DNA of 12,701 nt from Elusimicrobia bacterium RIFCSPHIGHO2_02_FULL_57_9 (lineage in GTDB: Bacteria; Elusimicrobiota; Elusimicrobia; UBA1565; UBA9628), in assembly GCA_001800015.1 (NCBI GenBank), contig MGUO01000311.1, positions 3,651 through 16,351 on the forward strand, given 5' to 3'. The position numbers were made by a program, and so were the translations under genes. This document shows positions 4,345-10,771 of the stretch, one piece after another; positions within the stretch are counted from its first letter, which is position 1; each line of letters begins with the position of its first letter. The notes beneath the pieces were generated by a model. That model made no database searches. It was not told the DNA's origin and worked only from the letters and a program-made list of their open reading frames with translations.

Positions 4345-6550
4345 GAGATTTGGCCTGCGCGATTTTTTCGGGAAGAATAGGCAGCTCTGAAATCAGAAGG
4401 CCGGCGGCCTGGTAGATTGCCGCCGCGATAGCCGGACCGGGCGCGTCCATGGGAAGTTCCCCCACGCCTTTGGCGCCGAAAGGGCCTTCGCTATAAGGCC
4501 TTTCGATAATCACCACGTCCATGGGTGGAGTATCGAGTGAAGTCGGGATGATGTAATTGGTGAGCTGAGCATTGGCCATCACGCCGCCCTTCATCACCAC
4601 GTTTTCGTAAAGCGCGTAGCCCACGCCCTGGGCGGTGCCGCCCGCGATTTGCCCCTCGGCCAGCAGGGGATTGATGGCCTTGCCGATATCCTGGGCCGTG
4701 GTGATTTTGCGCACGCGCACCTCGAAGGTCGTCTTGTCGATTTCCAGATCCGCGACGACCGTGGCATAGCTGTAAACGCCGTAGGCATCCCCGCGATAGG
4801 TCTTGTCATCCCAATGCACGTGCGCCGGAGTTTGGTATTGGGTTTCGAAACGTTTTTCCGGCTGACCATTGCAAAGACTAACAGCAGCAAGATGCATGTC
4901 TTTACGAGTTTTAGGAAAACTTCCTCGCGCCTCGACCACTTCTTTTTTAAACAAGTGGGCGGCCTGCTGCAGCAGGCCGCCCACGATCATGCAGGTGCGG
5001 CTGGCCACCGTCGGCCCGCTGTTGGGCACCCGTCCCGTATCCGCAGCCTCCACCGCCACCCAGTCGTAAGGAACGCCCAAGGTATCGGCAACTATCTGAG
5101 CAAAGAGGGTATTAGTTCCCTGGCCTATCTCCGTTGAGGCGGCCAAAACCTTGATCTCTCCTTGCCGGGTCAGGCTTATGGCCGCGCGGCTGGCTAAATG
5201 GGCCTCTCCGCTTCCGGTAAAGCCGGCTCCATGATGGACCAGGGCCAGGCCGATGCCCTTCCAACATTTCTTTTTCGGATCGCGGTTGAAACGCTCATAT
5301 TCCTTGCGCTTGCGCTCATAGCCGCCGCGCTTTACGCAGCATTCCAAAGTCTCAAGCGCGCCGACGCTTTGGCGCAAATGCTGGCCCGTGGCCGTGATGG
5401 AGCCCTCGCGAAAGGCATTGCGCCGGCGCAAAGTCAGCGAATCGATTCCCGTGGCTTGGGCGATTTTTTCCCAATGCAGTTCCACGGCGAAAAGCGTTTG
5501 GGGCGCGCCGAAGCCGCGGAAAGCCCCGTTGGGCGGGGTGTTGGTGGCAACGACTTGGGAACGCACGCGCACGTTTGGGCACTCGTAAGAGCCGGCCGCA
5601 TGCAAAGTGGCGCGGGAAAGAACCACGGGGGAGAGCGTGACATAGGCCCCGCCATCCATGATCACTTCGATGTCTTGGGTCAGTAATTTACCGTCGCGGG
5701 AAAGCCCGGTGCAGTGGCGCACGACCGCGGGATGGCGCTTGGTGGTGGCCGCCATATCCTCGCCGCGGTCGTAGATGATTTTAACCGGGCGGCCGGCCTT
5801 GCGCGCCAGAACCGCGGCATGGCCGCCGATCATGTTCGGGTATTCCTCCTTGCCGCCGAAGCCTCCCCCCGTAGCGGTCTGGATCACGCGGACCTTCTCA
5901 TCGGGAAGGCCGAACATATGCTTAATAGCTTTATGGACGTAATAGGGGCACTGCATCGAACCCATAACGCTGACCCCGCCGTTATCCCACCAGGCCGCCA
6001 TCCCGTTGTTCTCGATATAAGCCTGCTCCTGATGGCCGACTCGGTATTCCCCCTCCACGATAAAATGAGAAGAGCGCAGGCCAGCCTCGACATCCCCTTT
6101 CTCGATTAAAAACCGCTTGAAAACGTTGTCGGGGGCGAATATCAGGGCCTCCGTCCCCAAGGCTTGCGAGAGGGTCAGCGCGGGCTTAAGCTCTTCGTAC
6201 TCGACATGCACATGCCGCAGCGCCTCATAGGCCTTTTCCCGCCGGGGATGGGCGATAAGCGCGATGGGCTCCATGGCATGCCTGACGATTTCATCGACCA
6301 GAAGCGGCTGATCCTGTTCTATGAGCAGGACCGAATTATGCGGCACGTCCCTGGCCGTGGCCACCACGCATTCGGACCAGGGGAATTTCGGATCAAAATC
6401 GATGCGGCGGATGCGGCCATGGGCAACGGAGGAACGCACGGTCACGCCGAAAAGGCAGCCCGGGAAATCATGGTCGTCGATGTATTTGGCCCGGCCGCAA
6501 ACCTTATCCGGGCCTTCATAACGCCGCGCGTTTGTTCCGACTACGGTCAT
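4325..6550 (-). CDS. xdhA: Xanthine dehydrogenase-type molybdopterin catalytic subunit (741 aa)
   Basis: This is the large molybdenum subunit (E. coli XdhA, Bacillus PucD, about 750 residues). It hydroxylates a purine carbon at the Mo centre and would act with the 2Fe-2S and FAD subunits encoded just downstream. In order it shows the N-terminal hammerhead (RRYEGPDKVCGRAKYIDD), TGGGFGGKEE with Glu235 (equivalent of the purine-binding Glu), GAFRGFGAPQ with Arg345, EIGQGTNTLF at about 474-483 (cofactor contact) and KGVGELPMDAPGP with the catalytic Glu698. All key residues are present. The frame could start 14 codons earlier at 6592, but the ATG at 6550 forms an ATGA overlap with the stop of the membrane-protein gene and begins MTVVGTNARRYEG, as relatives do. 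Glu235 and Arg345 favour purines; a related N-heterocycle such as nicotinate cannot be excluded. The gene contains several coding-region palindromes. Confidence 0.88.
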   Translation of the reverse strand: MTVVGTNARRYEGPDKVCGRAKYIDDHDFPGCLFGVTVRSSVAHGRIRRIDFDPKFPWSECVVATARDVPHNSVLLIEQDQPLLVDEIVRHAMEPIALIAHPRREKAYEALRHVHVEYEELKPALTLSQALGTEALIFAPDNVFKRFLIEKGDVEAGLRSSHFIVEGEYRVGHQEQAYIENNGMAAWWDNGGVSVMGSMQCPYYVHKAIKHMFGLPDEKVRVIQTATGGGFGGKEEYPNMIGGHAAVLARKAGRPVKIIYDRGEDMAATTKRHPAVVRHCTGLSRDGKLLTQDIEVIMDGGAYVTLSPVVLSRATLHAAGSYECPNVRVRSQVVATNTPPNGAFRGFGAPQTLFAVELHWEKIAQATGIDSLTLRRRNAFREGSITATGQHLRQSVGALETLECCVKRGGYERKRKEYERFNRDPKKKCWKGIGLALVHHGAGFTGSGEAHLASRAAISLTRQGEIKVLAASTEIGQGTNTLFAQIVADTLGVPYDWVAVEAADTGRVPNSGPTVASRTCMIVGGLLQQAAHLFKKEVVEARGSFPKTRKDMHLAAVSLCNGQPEKRFETQYQTPAHVHWDDKTYRGDAYGVYSYATVVADLEIDKTTFEVRVRKITTAQDIGKAINPLLAEGQIAGGTAQGVGYALYENVVMKGGVMANAQLTNYIIPTSLDTPPMDVVIIERPYSEGPFGAKGVGELPMDAPGPAIAAAIYQAAGLLISELPILPEKIAQAKSHDQADG
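4477..4505. repeat. 11 bp inverted repeat with one bulge in xdhA
   Basis: CGAAAGG-G-CCTT at 4477-4488 is complementary to 4495-4505 apart from one extra G, with a 6 nt loop. It lies in sequence for ERPYSEGPFGAKG, close to the catalytic Glu codon. It is weaker than the other intragenic repeats and may be chance. Confidence 0.6.
4955..4984. repeat. 30 bp perfect palindrome in xdhA
   Basis: Bases 4955-4969 are exactly complementary to 4970-4984, with CTGCAG at the centre. In frame it reads ten codons, V-G-G-L-L-Q-Q-A-A-H, in which each codon is the reverse complement of its mirror partner (GTG/CAC, GGC/GCC, CTG/CAG). As RNA it would form a very GC-rich hairpin within the coding region, followed on the minus strand by TTGTTTAAAAAA. 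No extra residues relative to the family are evident to me. Confidence 0.9.
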
Positions 6551-7539
6551 GACTCGCGCGCCGAAACTTGGGCCAGCATTTGCCGCAGGCAAACCACGGG
6601 ATTGCGCAAAATTTCCCGGCCCGGGGGCAGGGCGGCGACAAAACCGGGCAAGGCGTTGAAGGCGCAGTCAAGGGTACTCAGAAAAAGACCGCGGCGCCCT
6701 GCGGTCAGCCGGGCCATCAGCGCGGAACTTCTGAGCCACCAGCCTATGGCGGCAAAACCAAGCGTGAGGATAACGGCGCGCATTCCCATGCGCAGCCCGA
6801 TCCAAAAGCCGCCGCCGGGGCGCAATAGCAGCCCCGCCAGCGTGGAAGCGATCAGCACCCCCAGCCACAGTTTGGGGCGTTTGAGAATGCGGTATAAATA
6901 GGGAAATAAGGCGGGGCGCGAAGGCGAAGGCAAATCGGGCAAAGGCCTCGGGACCGGGGGGCCGGCCGGGGCCGGAGCCTCCCCCACCTTAAGTCCGATA
7001 ACCGCGGCCATGCTTCCGGCCAGAAAATTAGCCGCTCCCAGCAAAAGAAGCGGGATCCACGGCCCCGCATGGGAAAGCCCCAGCCAAAGCCGCGCCTGCT
7101 GCCAGGCCCGCCCATATAAAGCCGCGGCCTCGGGACCGTAAAATAACAAAATCCGGCCTATTTTGTGGAGCAGGCTCCAGGTCATGGCCAAACCCCCGCC
7201 CAAAACATAGCCCAAGGGATTGGCTCCGGCGACGGCAACGGCCAACTCCAGCAGAAAGCTTTGGCAGGAAATAGCCAGCATGGGACCGAAAATAAAGGCG
7301 CTGGGGGAAATGGTCTTGAGGGCCGCGCAGATAAGGCCCGAGCGCCAGAGCAGCCCGCGCTCAGGCCAAAGCCGGTGGCCGGCCACCAAGAGGGCGACGG
7401 CGATGAAGGTCATGAAATGGCCGCGCATGGGAATGCGCGCGTTATGAAGGAAGCTTCCCAGCACGATTTCGCAGGAAGCCCAGAGGCTTCCCAGCACGGC
7501 GGCCTTGCGCCATAAGGCGGCTTGGCTGCGCTCATTCAT
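6547..7539 (-). CDS. Polytopic membrane protein coupled to xdhA (330 aa, unknown function)
   Basis: I recognise this only as a conserved membrane protein. The N-terminal part (about 1-125) has the look of an ECF S-component or CbiM-like protein: GSLWASCEIVLGSFLHN (18-34), helices at about 40-58, LICAALKTISPSAFIFGPM (69-87), a helix to about 103, and LGGGLAMTWSLLHKIG. Another helix lies at about 158-180, followed by a Pro-rich linker (186-207), two helices at about 226-245 and 252-268, and an amphipathic C-terminus. The stop codon overlaps the xdhA start as ATGA, so the two are translated together, and it is the first gene of the xdh group. That suggests uptake of a purine or of a molybdenum or cofactor precursor, but no sequence motif proves this. 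The ATG at 7539 has no clear Shine-Dalgarno; the 72 bp upstream gap separates it from purA. Confidence 0.7.
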   Translation of the reverse strand: MNERSQAALWRKAAVLGSLWASCEIVLGSFLHNARIPMRGHFMTFIAVALLVAGHRLWPERGLLWRSGLICAALKTISPSAFIFGPMLAISCQSFLLELAVAVAGANPLGYVLGGGLAMTWSLLHKIGRILLFYGPEAAALYGRAWQQARLWLGLSHAGPWIPLLLLGAANFLAGSMAAVIGLKVGEAPAPAGPPVPRPLPDLPSPSRPALFPYLYRILKRPKLWLGVLIASTLAGLLLRPGGGFWIGLRMGMRAVILTLGFAAIGWWLRSSALMARLTAGRRGLFLSTLDCAFNALPGFVAALPPGREILRNPVVCLRQMLAQVSARES

Positions 7540-7611
7540 CGCTGGTAGAGTTTAGTAAAATTGAGAACCTCCCGTCGAACGCTGTAAATGACCGGCATTG
7601 GGGCTAGCCTA
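7540..7611 (-). other. 72 bp gap between purA and the membrane-protein gene
   Basis: This is the widest gap in the minus-strand run. I see no convincing terminator hairpin for purA. A weak promoter for the xdh group could be TTCGAC with TACTAA 16 nt downstream (minus strand), but the match is poor. Whether xdh is transcribed with purA or separately cannot be settled from the sequence. Confidence 0.3.
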
Positions 7612-8910
7612 CTAATTTATATTTCGGGCTTGGAGGAACTTCTTATCGCGGATGATGGTCTGGTCGCGGCTTTGGCCCACCGAGACGATGGAAACCGGTA
7701 GTCCCAGCCATCTTTCGATCTGCAGGATATAAGCGCGGGCCGAGAGCGGCAGGTCAGAAAAGCGGCGCGCCCCGCTTATATCTCCGGAAAACCCGGGAAA
7801 GCTTTCGTAAACAGGCTCGACTTCCAACTGGGCCCGGCGCGAAACCGGGAAGTCGCTCAGCCGCTTGCCTTTGTGCCGATAGGCCGTACAAACCTTGATC
7901 GGGTGTATCCCGGAAAGGGTGTCGAGCTTGGTCAAGGCCAAGCTGGTCATACCGTTGACTCGGATGGCCGTGCGTAATTGGGGCAGATCCAGCCAGCCGA
8001 TGCGGCGGGGCCGGCCGGTGGTAGTGCCGTATTCCTTGCCTACGTTGCGGATATACGAAGCGGTGTTTCCTTCAAGTTCCGTGGGAAAAGGACCCAGCCC
8101 GACCCGGGTGGTATAGGCTTTGCTTACCCCTATCACGCCGGTGACGGCGGACGGGGCGATCCCGGCGCCTGTGCAGGCCCCGCCGGTGATCGGGTTGGAT
8201 GAAGTCACGAACGGGTAGGTTCCAAAATCAAGGTCAAGCATCGAGCCTTGCGCGCTTTCCAACAACAGGCGCTTACGCCGTTTAAGCGCCTGTTCAAGCA
8301 AAATTGACGTATCGCGGCAGAATGGAGCCAGAAAACGGCGCAGCCGATCGTAATTCTTGAACACATCCTTGGTGATGGCGGCCAAGGGCTTGATCCGGAC
8401 CAATTCGGCCGCGCGCACCTTGAGATTTTGAGCGACCAAGGACTTGAATGTGTTCGGCTCCAGAAAATCGCAGATCCTGATGCCGATGCGCGCCACCTTG
8501 TCTTCGTAGCAGGGGCCGATGCCTTTTTTGGTGGTTCCGATGCCGCGCCCGCTTTGCTCGCGCAAGGCATCCAGAAGGATGTGATAGGGCAGAATGACAT
8601 GGGCCCCGGTGCTTAAGTGGAGCCTGCCGCGGACTTTAACCCCGCGCTTTTCAAGCATTTTTACTTCGTCATAAAAAGCCCGGGGGCTGACCACCAGGCC
8701 GTTGCCGATGACGTTATGCGCGAGCGGCAAGAGGATTCCCGAGGGAATTAAATGGAGAGCGAAGGTTTTATCGTCGAAGACGACGGTGTGGCCGGCGTTA
8801 TTGCCGCCCTGGTAGCGCACCACGAAATCCGCGCCGCGGCTTAAATAATGGACGATCTTGCCCTTGCCCTCGTCCCCCCACTGCGCGCCCACCACCGCCA
8901 GTGCCGGCAT
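7612..8910 (-). CDS. purA: Adenylosuccinate synthetase (432 aa)
   Basis: The enzyme joins IMP and aspartate using GTP to give adenylosuccinate, the first step from IMP to AMP, in the cytoplasm. Full-length family hallmarks are present: VVGAQWGDEGKGKIV (6-20) with catalytic Asp13, GGNNAGHTVV with catalytic His41, GTTKKGIGPCYEDK (the IMP-binding region), TSSNPITGGACTGAGI, TTTGRPRRIGWLD, LTKLDTLSGI, and SVGQSRDQTI near the C-terminus (usually S-V-G-P-x-R, here Gln for Pro). The length of 432 is normal. The ATG at 8910 gives the standard start; no good Shine-Dalgarno precedes it. The stop codon of the upstream gene lies 41 bp away, so cotranscription is likely. A 12 bp inverted repeat lies inside the gene at 8264-8294. 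Purine biosynthesis immediately upstream of purine oxidation genes is a notable pairing. Confidence 0.97.
   Translation of the reverse strand: MPALAVVGAQWGDEGKGKIVHYLSRGADFVVRYQGGNNAGHTVVFDDKTFALHLIPSGILLPLAHNVIGNGLVVSPRAFYDEVKMLEKRGVKVRGRLHLSTGAHVILPYHILLDALREQSGRGIGTTKKGIGPCYEDKVARIGIRICDFLEPNTFKSLVAQNLKVRAAELVRIKPLAAITKDVFKNYDRLRRFLAPFCRDTSILLEQALKRRKRLLLESAQGSMLDLDFGTYPFVTSSNPITGGACTGAGIAPSAVTGVIGVSKAYTTRVGLGPFPTELEGNTASYIRNVGKEYGTTTGRPRRIGWLDLPQLRTAIRVNGMTSLALTKLDTLSGIHPIKVCTAYRHKGKRLSDFPVSRRAQLEVEPVYESFPGFSGDISGARRFSDLPLSARAYILQIERWLGLPVSIVSVGQSRDQTIIRDKKFLQARNIN
8264..8294. repeat. 12 bp perfect inverted repeat inside purA
   Basis: AACAGGCGCTTA at 8264-8275 is exactly complementary to 8283-8294, with a 7 nt loop. 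It encodes part of EQALKRRKRLLLE. It would form a stable mRNA hairpin. The repeated Leu, Lys and Arg codons make a chance origin possible. Confidence 0.8.
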
Positions 8911-8919
8911 ATCAGGGAG

Positions 8920-8931
8920 TTATCATGATAA
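8920..8931. repeat. 12 bp perfect palindrome in the purA upstream gap
   Basis: TTATCATGATAA lies 9 bp upstream of the purA start, within the 41 bp gap after the preceding gene. Such a short AT-rich dyad could be an operator half-site pair for a regulator, but short palindromes of this size are common and no partner regulator is visible. Confidence 0.35.
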
Positions 8932-8951
8932 ATGGCGCAAGATTAGTCAAA

Positions 8952-9887
8952 TTAAGCCTTGAATAGCTTATGCCACCAGGAGGGATATTCGCCGTCCTGG
9001 GTCTTGCGCGCGGCAATCAGGCGGCTTTCCACGGGCACCACGGCGTCGCCGCAAACCCCCACGGAAAAACGGACCCGGATCAGGACGCCGGAAGGCGCAA
9101 CCCGCTCGATGGCTTCGACGGGCACCGCGATGGGCAGCGGCCCTTTTTCGGAATGGCCGCCGAAAAGCTTGGCCAAATACTGGGCGATGTCGCGGGTATC
9201 GACGATTTGGGCGGAAACCACGTCGCCGGAGCGCAGGGCGGGGGCGGCGGTTCCCTGGGGATTCTCCTCCAGCACCACTTTGAGCACCAGCAATTCTTCG
9301 CTGCGAGGCAAGGAGCGCGGCCGCCGGCCAAACGTGGATTTTTCCAGGTCGTTGCGCAGCGACTGGAATTGGCCCAGATCTAGAATTTCTTTTTTAAGCT
9401 CCAACTTTAAACTCGAGGCGCTCAGCAAGGGTTTTAAAATGCCTTCGATTTCCAGGCTAAGAGCCTGCTCGAATTGATCCTTCAGCTTCTCCACGGAACG
9501 CCGGTGGCGGAAATGGCTGGAAAGCCACCTTTCCAGGTCCAAACTTTCCCCCGGCAGGCTGCCTTCCCAAAGACGGCAGCTGTAAAGGAATTTTTCAAAG
9601 TCAAACCAGCTTCTCTCCAAGGAGACGGCGTAGACGGCCGGGTTGTAGGAGAGCACCGCGCGGGAGCGCAGGAGAGCCCCAGATTTGGCGTTAGCCACCG
9701 CCAGAAAAAGGCCGAAGCGATCCGGCCCGTGACGAAACCTGGCCTTAAGAACCACTATGTCTTTAAGTAGGCGCGCGATGGTCTTGATCGCGGCCTCGAC
9801 CTGATAGCCGCACATTTCCAAGGCCAGCTCCGCCTGGCCCGCGTCGCAGCCGGTCTCCTCCATGAGAAGGGCGATCTTATCTTTCAT
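8952..9887 (-). CDS. Unrecognised protein with UBA/EF-Ts-N-like N-terminus (311 aa)
   Basis: I do not recognise the family. Residues 4-44 (KIALLMEETGCDAGQAELAL, then EMCGYQVEAAIKTIARLLKD) look like a three-helix UBA or TS-N domain, of the type found at the N-terminus of EF-Ts and some archaeal and bacterial proteins. The remainder is mixed alpha/beta with a charged helical stretch at about 120-200 (ERWLSSHFRHRRSVEKLKDQFEQAL). A basic loop, GRRPRSLPRSEE, follows. The C-terminal segment contains SGDVVSAQIVDTRDIAQYLAKLF and ends WWHKLFKA. No signal peptide or membrane helix is evident. The frame could begin at 10052, but those extra 55 residues lie inside xerC and are low-complexity; the ATG at 9887 overlaps the xerC stop by 11 bp and starts the recognisable domain. 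Its place between xerC and purA suggests cotranscription but gives no function. Confidence 0.7.
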   Translation of the reverse strand: MKDKIALLMEETGCDAGQAELALEMCGYQVEAAIKTIARLLKDIVVLKARFRHGPDRFGLFLAVANAKSGALLRSRAVLSYNPAVYAVSLERSWFDFEKFLYSCRLWEGSLPGESLDLERWLSSHFRHRRSVEKLKDQFEQALSLEIEGILKPLLSASSLKLELKKEILDLGQFQSLRNDLEKSTFGRRPRSLPRSEELLVLKVVLEENPQGTAAPALRSGDVVSAQIVDTRDIAQYLAKLFGGHSEKGPLPIAVPVEAIERVAPSGVLIRVRFSVGVCGDAVVPVESRLIAARKTQDGEYPSWWHKLFKA

Positions 9888-10758
9888 GTGCGGCCGGATG
9901 AGACATCTCGTAAACCTTTTTAAGGTGCTCCAGGGAAACGTGGGTGTAAACCTGGGTGGTTGCCAGGCTTTTATGCCCCAACATTTCCTGCACCGAGCGC
10001 AGGTCGCAGCCGCGGTTAAGCAGATGCGTGGCGAAACTGTGGCGGAAGGCATGCGGGGTCACGGGTTTAAGCCAGCGCGCCGAGTCGATCCAACGCCGCA
10101 CGATCCAGGCAACGCCATGCCCGGAGAGGCGTTTGCCCCTTCCGTTAACGAACAAGGGCTGCCCCCCGCAGCCGCCCCGCCGCCCGAGATAATCACGCAA
10201 ACACGACAGGGCCTTAACCCCCGCCGGCACCAGGCGCTGCCGCGAGCCTTTGCCGAAAACACGCACGAACCCGGAAACGAAATCCACGTCGGAGGCATTG
10301 AGGGCGCTCAATTCGGCGCGGCGCAGGCCGCTGGAATAGAGCAGTTCAAGAATAGCCCGGTCGCGCTCCCGGAAAGGCTTGGGAACGGCTCCGCCGCAAT
10401 CGAGCAAATCCTCCATCTCTTTTTCGGTCAGAAACATCGGCAGCCTGGTTTCTTTTTTAGGCATGGTCAAATTCAGGAAAGGATTGGTTTCAAGCATGCC
10501 TTGTTGGCGCAGATAACGCGCGAAAGAACGCAAGGCGCATATCCTGCGGAGGATGGAATTGCGGGCTAAGACCTTGGCCCCTTGCAGCTGCGCCAAATAG
10601 GCGCGGATATGGACGCGATCAATATCCCGAGGATGAAGCCCGGGATGAAGCTTTAAAAAATGCCCTAAATCCAGCTCATAGGCGCGCAGGGTTTGGGGGG
10701 AATAATTGCGGGTGGCGCGCAGCTCCGTGAGAAATTTTTGTATCCAGAGTTTGAGCAT
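9877..10758 (-). CDS. xerC: Tyrosine recombinase XerC/XerD (293 aa)
   Basis: This is a site-specific tyrosine recombinase of the Xer type, which resolves chromosome dimers at dif sites near the end of replication. The N-terminal SAM-like core-binding domain spans about 1-90. The catalytic domain shows LLYSSGLRRAEL (Arg146), FGKGSRQR (Lys170), TPHAFRHSFATHLL (His236, Arg239), LGHKSLATTQVYTHVS (His262, nucleophile Tyr271). All six catalytic positions are intact and the length matches the family (about 300). Xer assignment over phage integrase rests on the compact size, the motif spacing and the topA neighbour. Whether it is the XerC or XerD paralogue, or the sole Xer, cannot be told here. The start at 10758 follows the topA stop by 13 bp, so the two are probably cotranscribed. 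No dif-like site was identified in the window. Confidence 0.92.
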   Translation of the reverse strand: MLKLWIQKFLTELRATRNYSPQTLRAYELDLGHFLKLHPGLHPRDIDRVHIRAYLAQLQGAKVLARNSILRRICALRSFARYLRQQGMLETNPFLNLTMPKKETRLPMFLTEKEMEDLLDCGGAVPKPFRERDRAILELLYSSGLRRAELSALNASDVDFVSGFVRVFGKGSRQRLVPAGVKALSCLRDYLGRRGGCGGQPLFVNGRGKRLSGHGVAWIVRRWIDSARWLKPVTPHAFRHSFATHLLNRGCDLRSVQEMLGHKSLATTQVYTHVSLEHLKKVYEMSHPAAHER

Positions 10759-10771
10759 CTTTTGCTGAGGT

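Noticed and set aside
5418..5431. 14 bp palindrome TTGCGCCGGCGCAA in xdhA
   Set aside because: Short GC-rich palindromes of this size are expected now and then in GC-rich coding sequence. It is far weaker than the 30 bp palindrome in the same gene.
6164..6901. 245-residue plus-strand frame spanning the xdhA start and the membrane-protein gene
   Set aside because: It crosses two well-supported minus-strand genes, and its composition is that of an antisense frame without domains.
7446..7498. Direct repeat GCTTCCCAGCACG (two copies) at the start of the membrane-protein gene
   Set aside because: Both copies encode similar hydrophobic helix residues (V-L-G-S) in the same frame; probably codon coincidence.
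9888..10052. Extension of the unknown gene to 10052 (366 aa)
   Set aside because: The extra 55 residues lie wholly inside xerC in another frame and are Cys/Arg/Pro-rich noise. The ATG at 9887 starts the recognisable helical domain.
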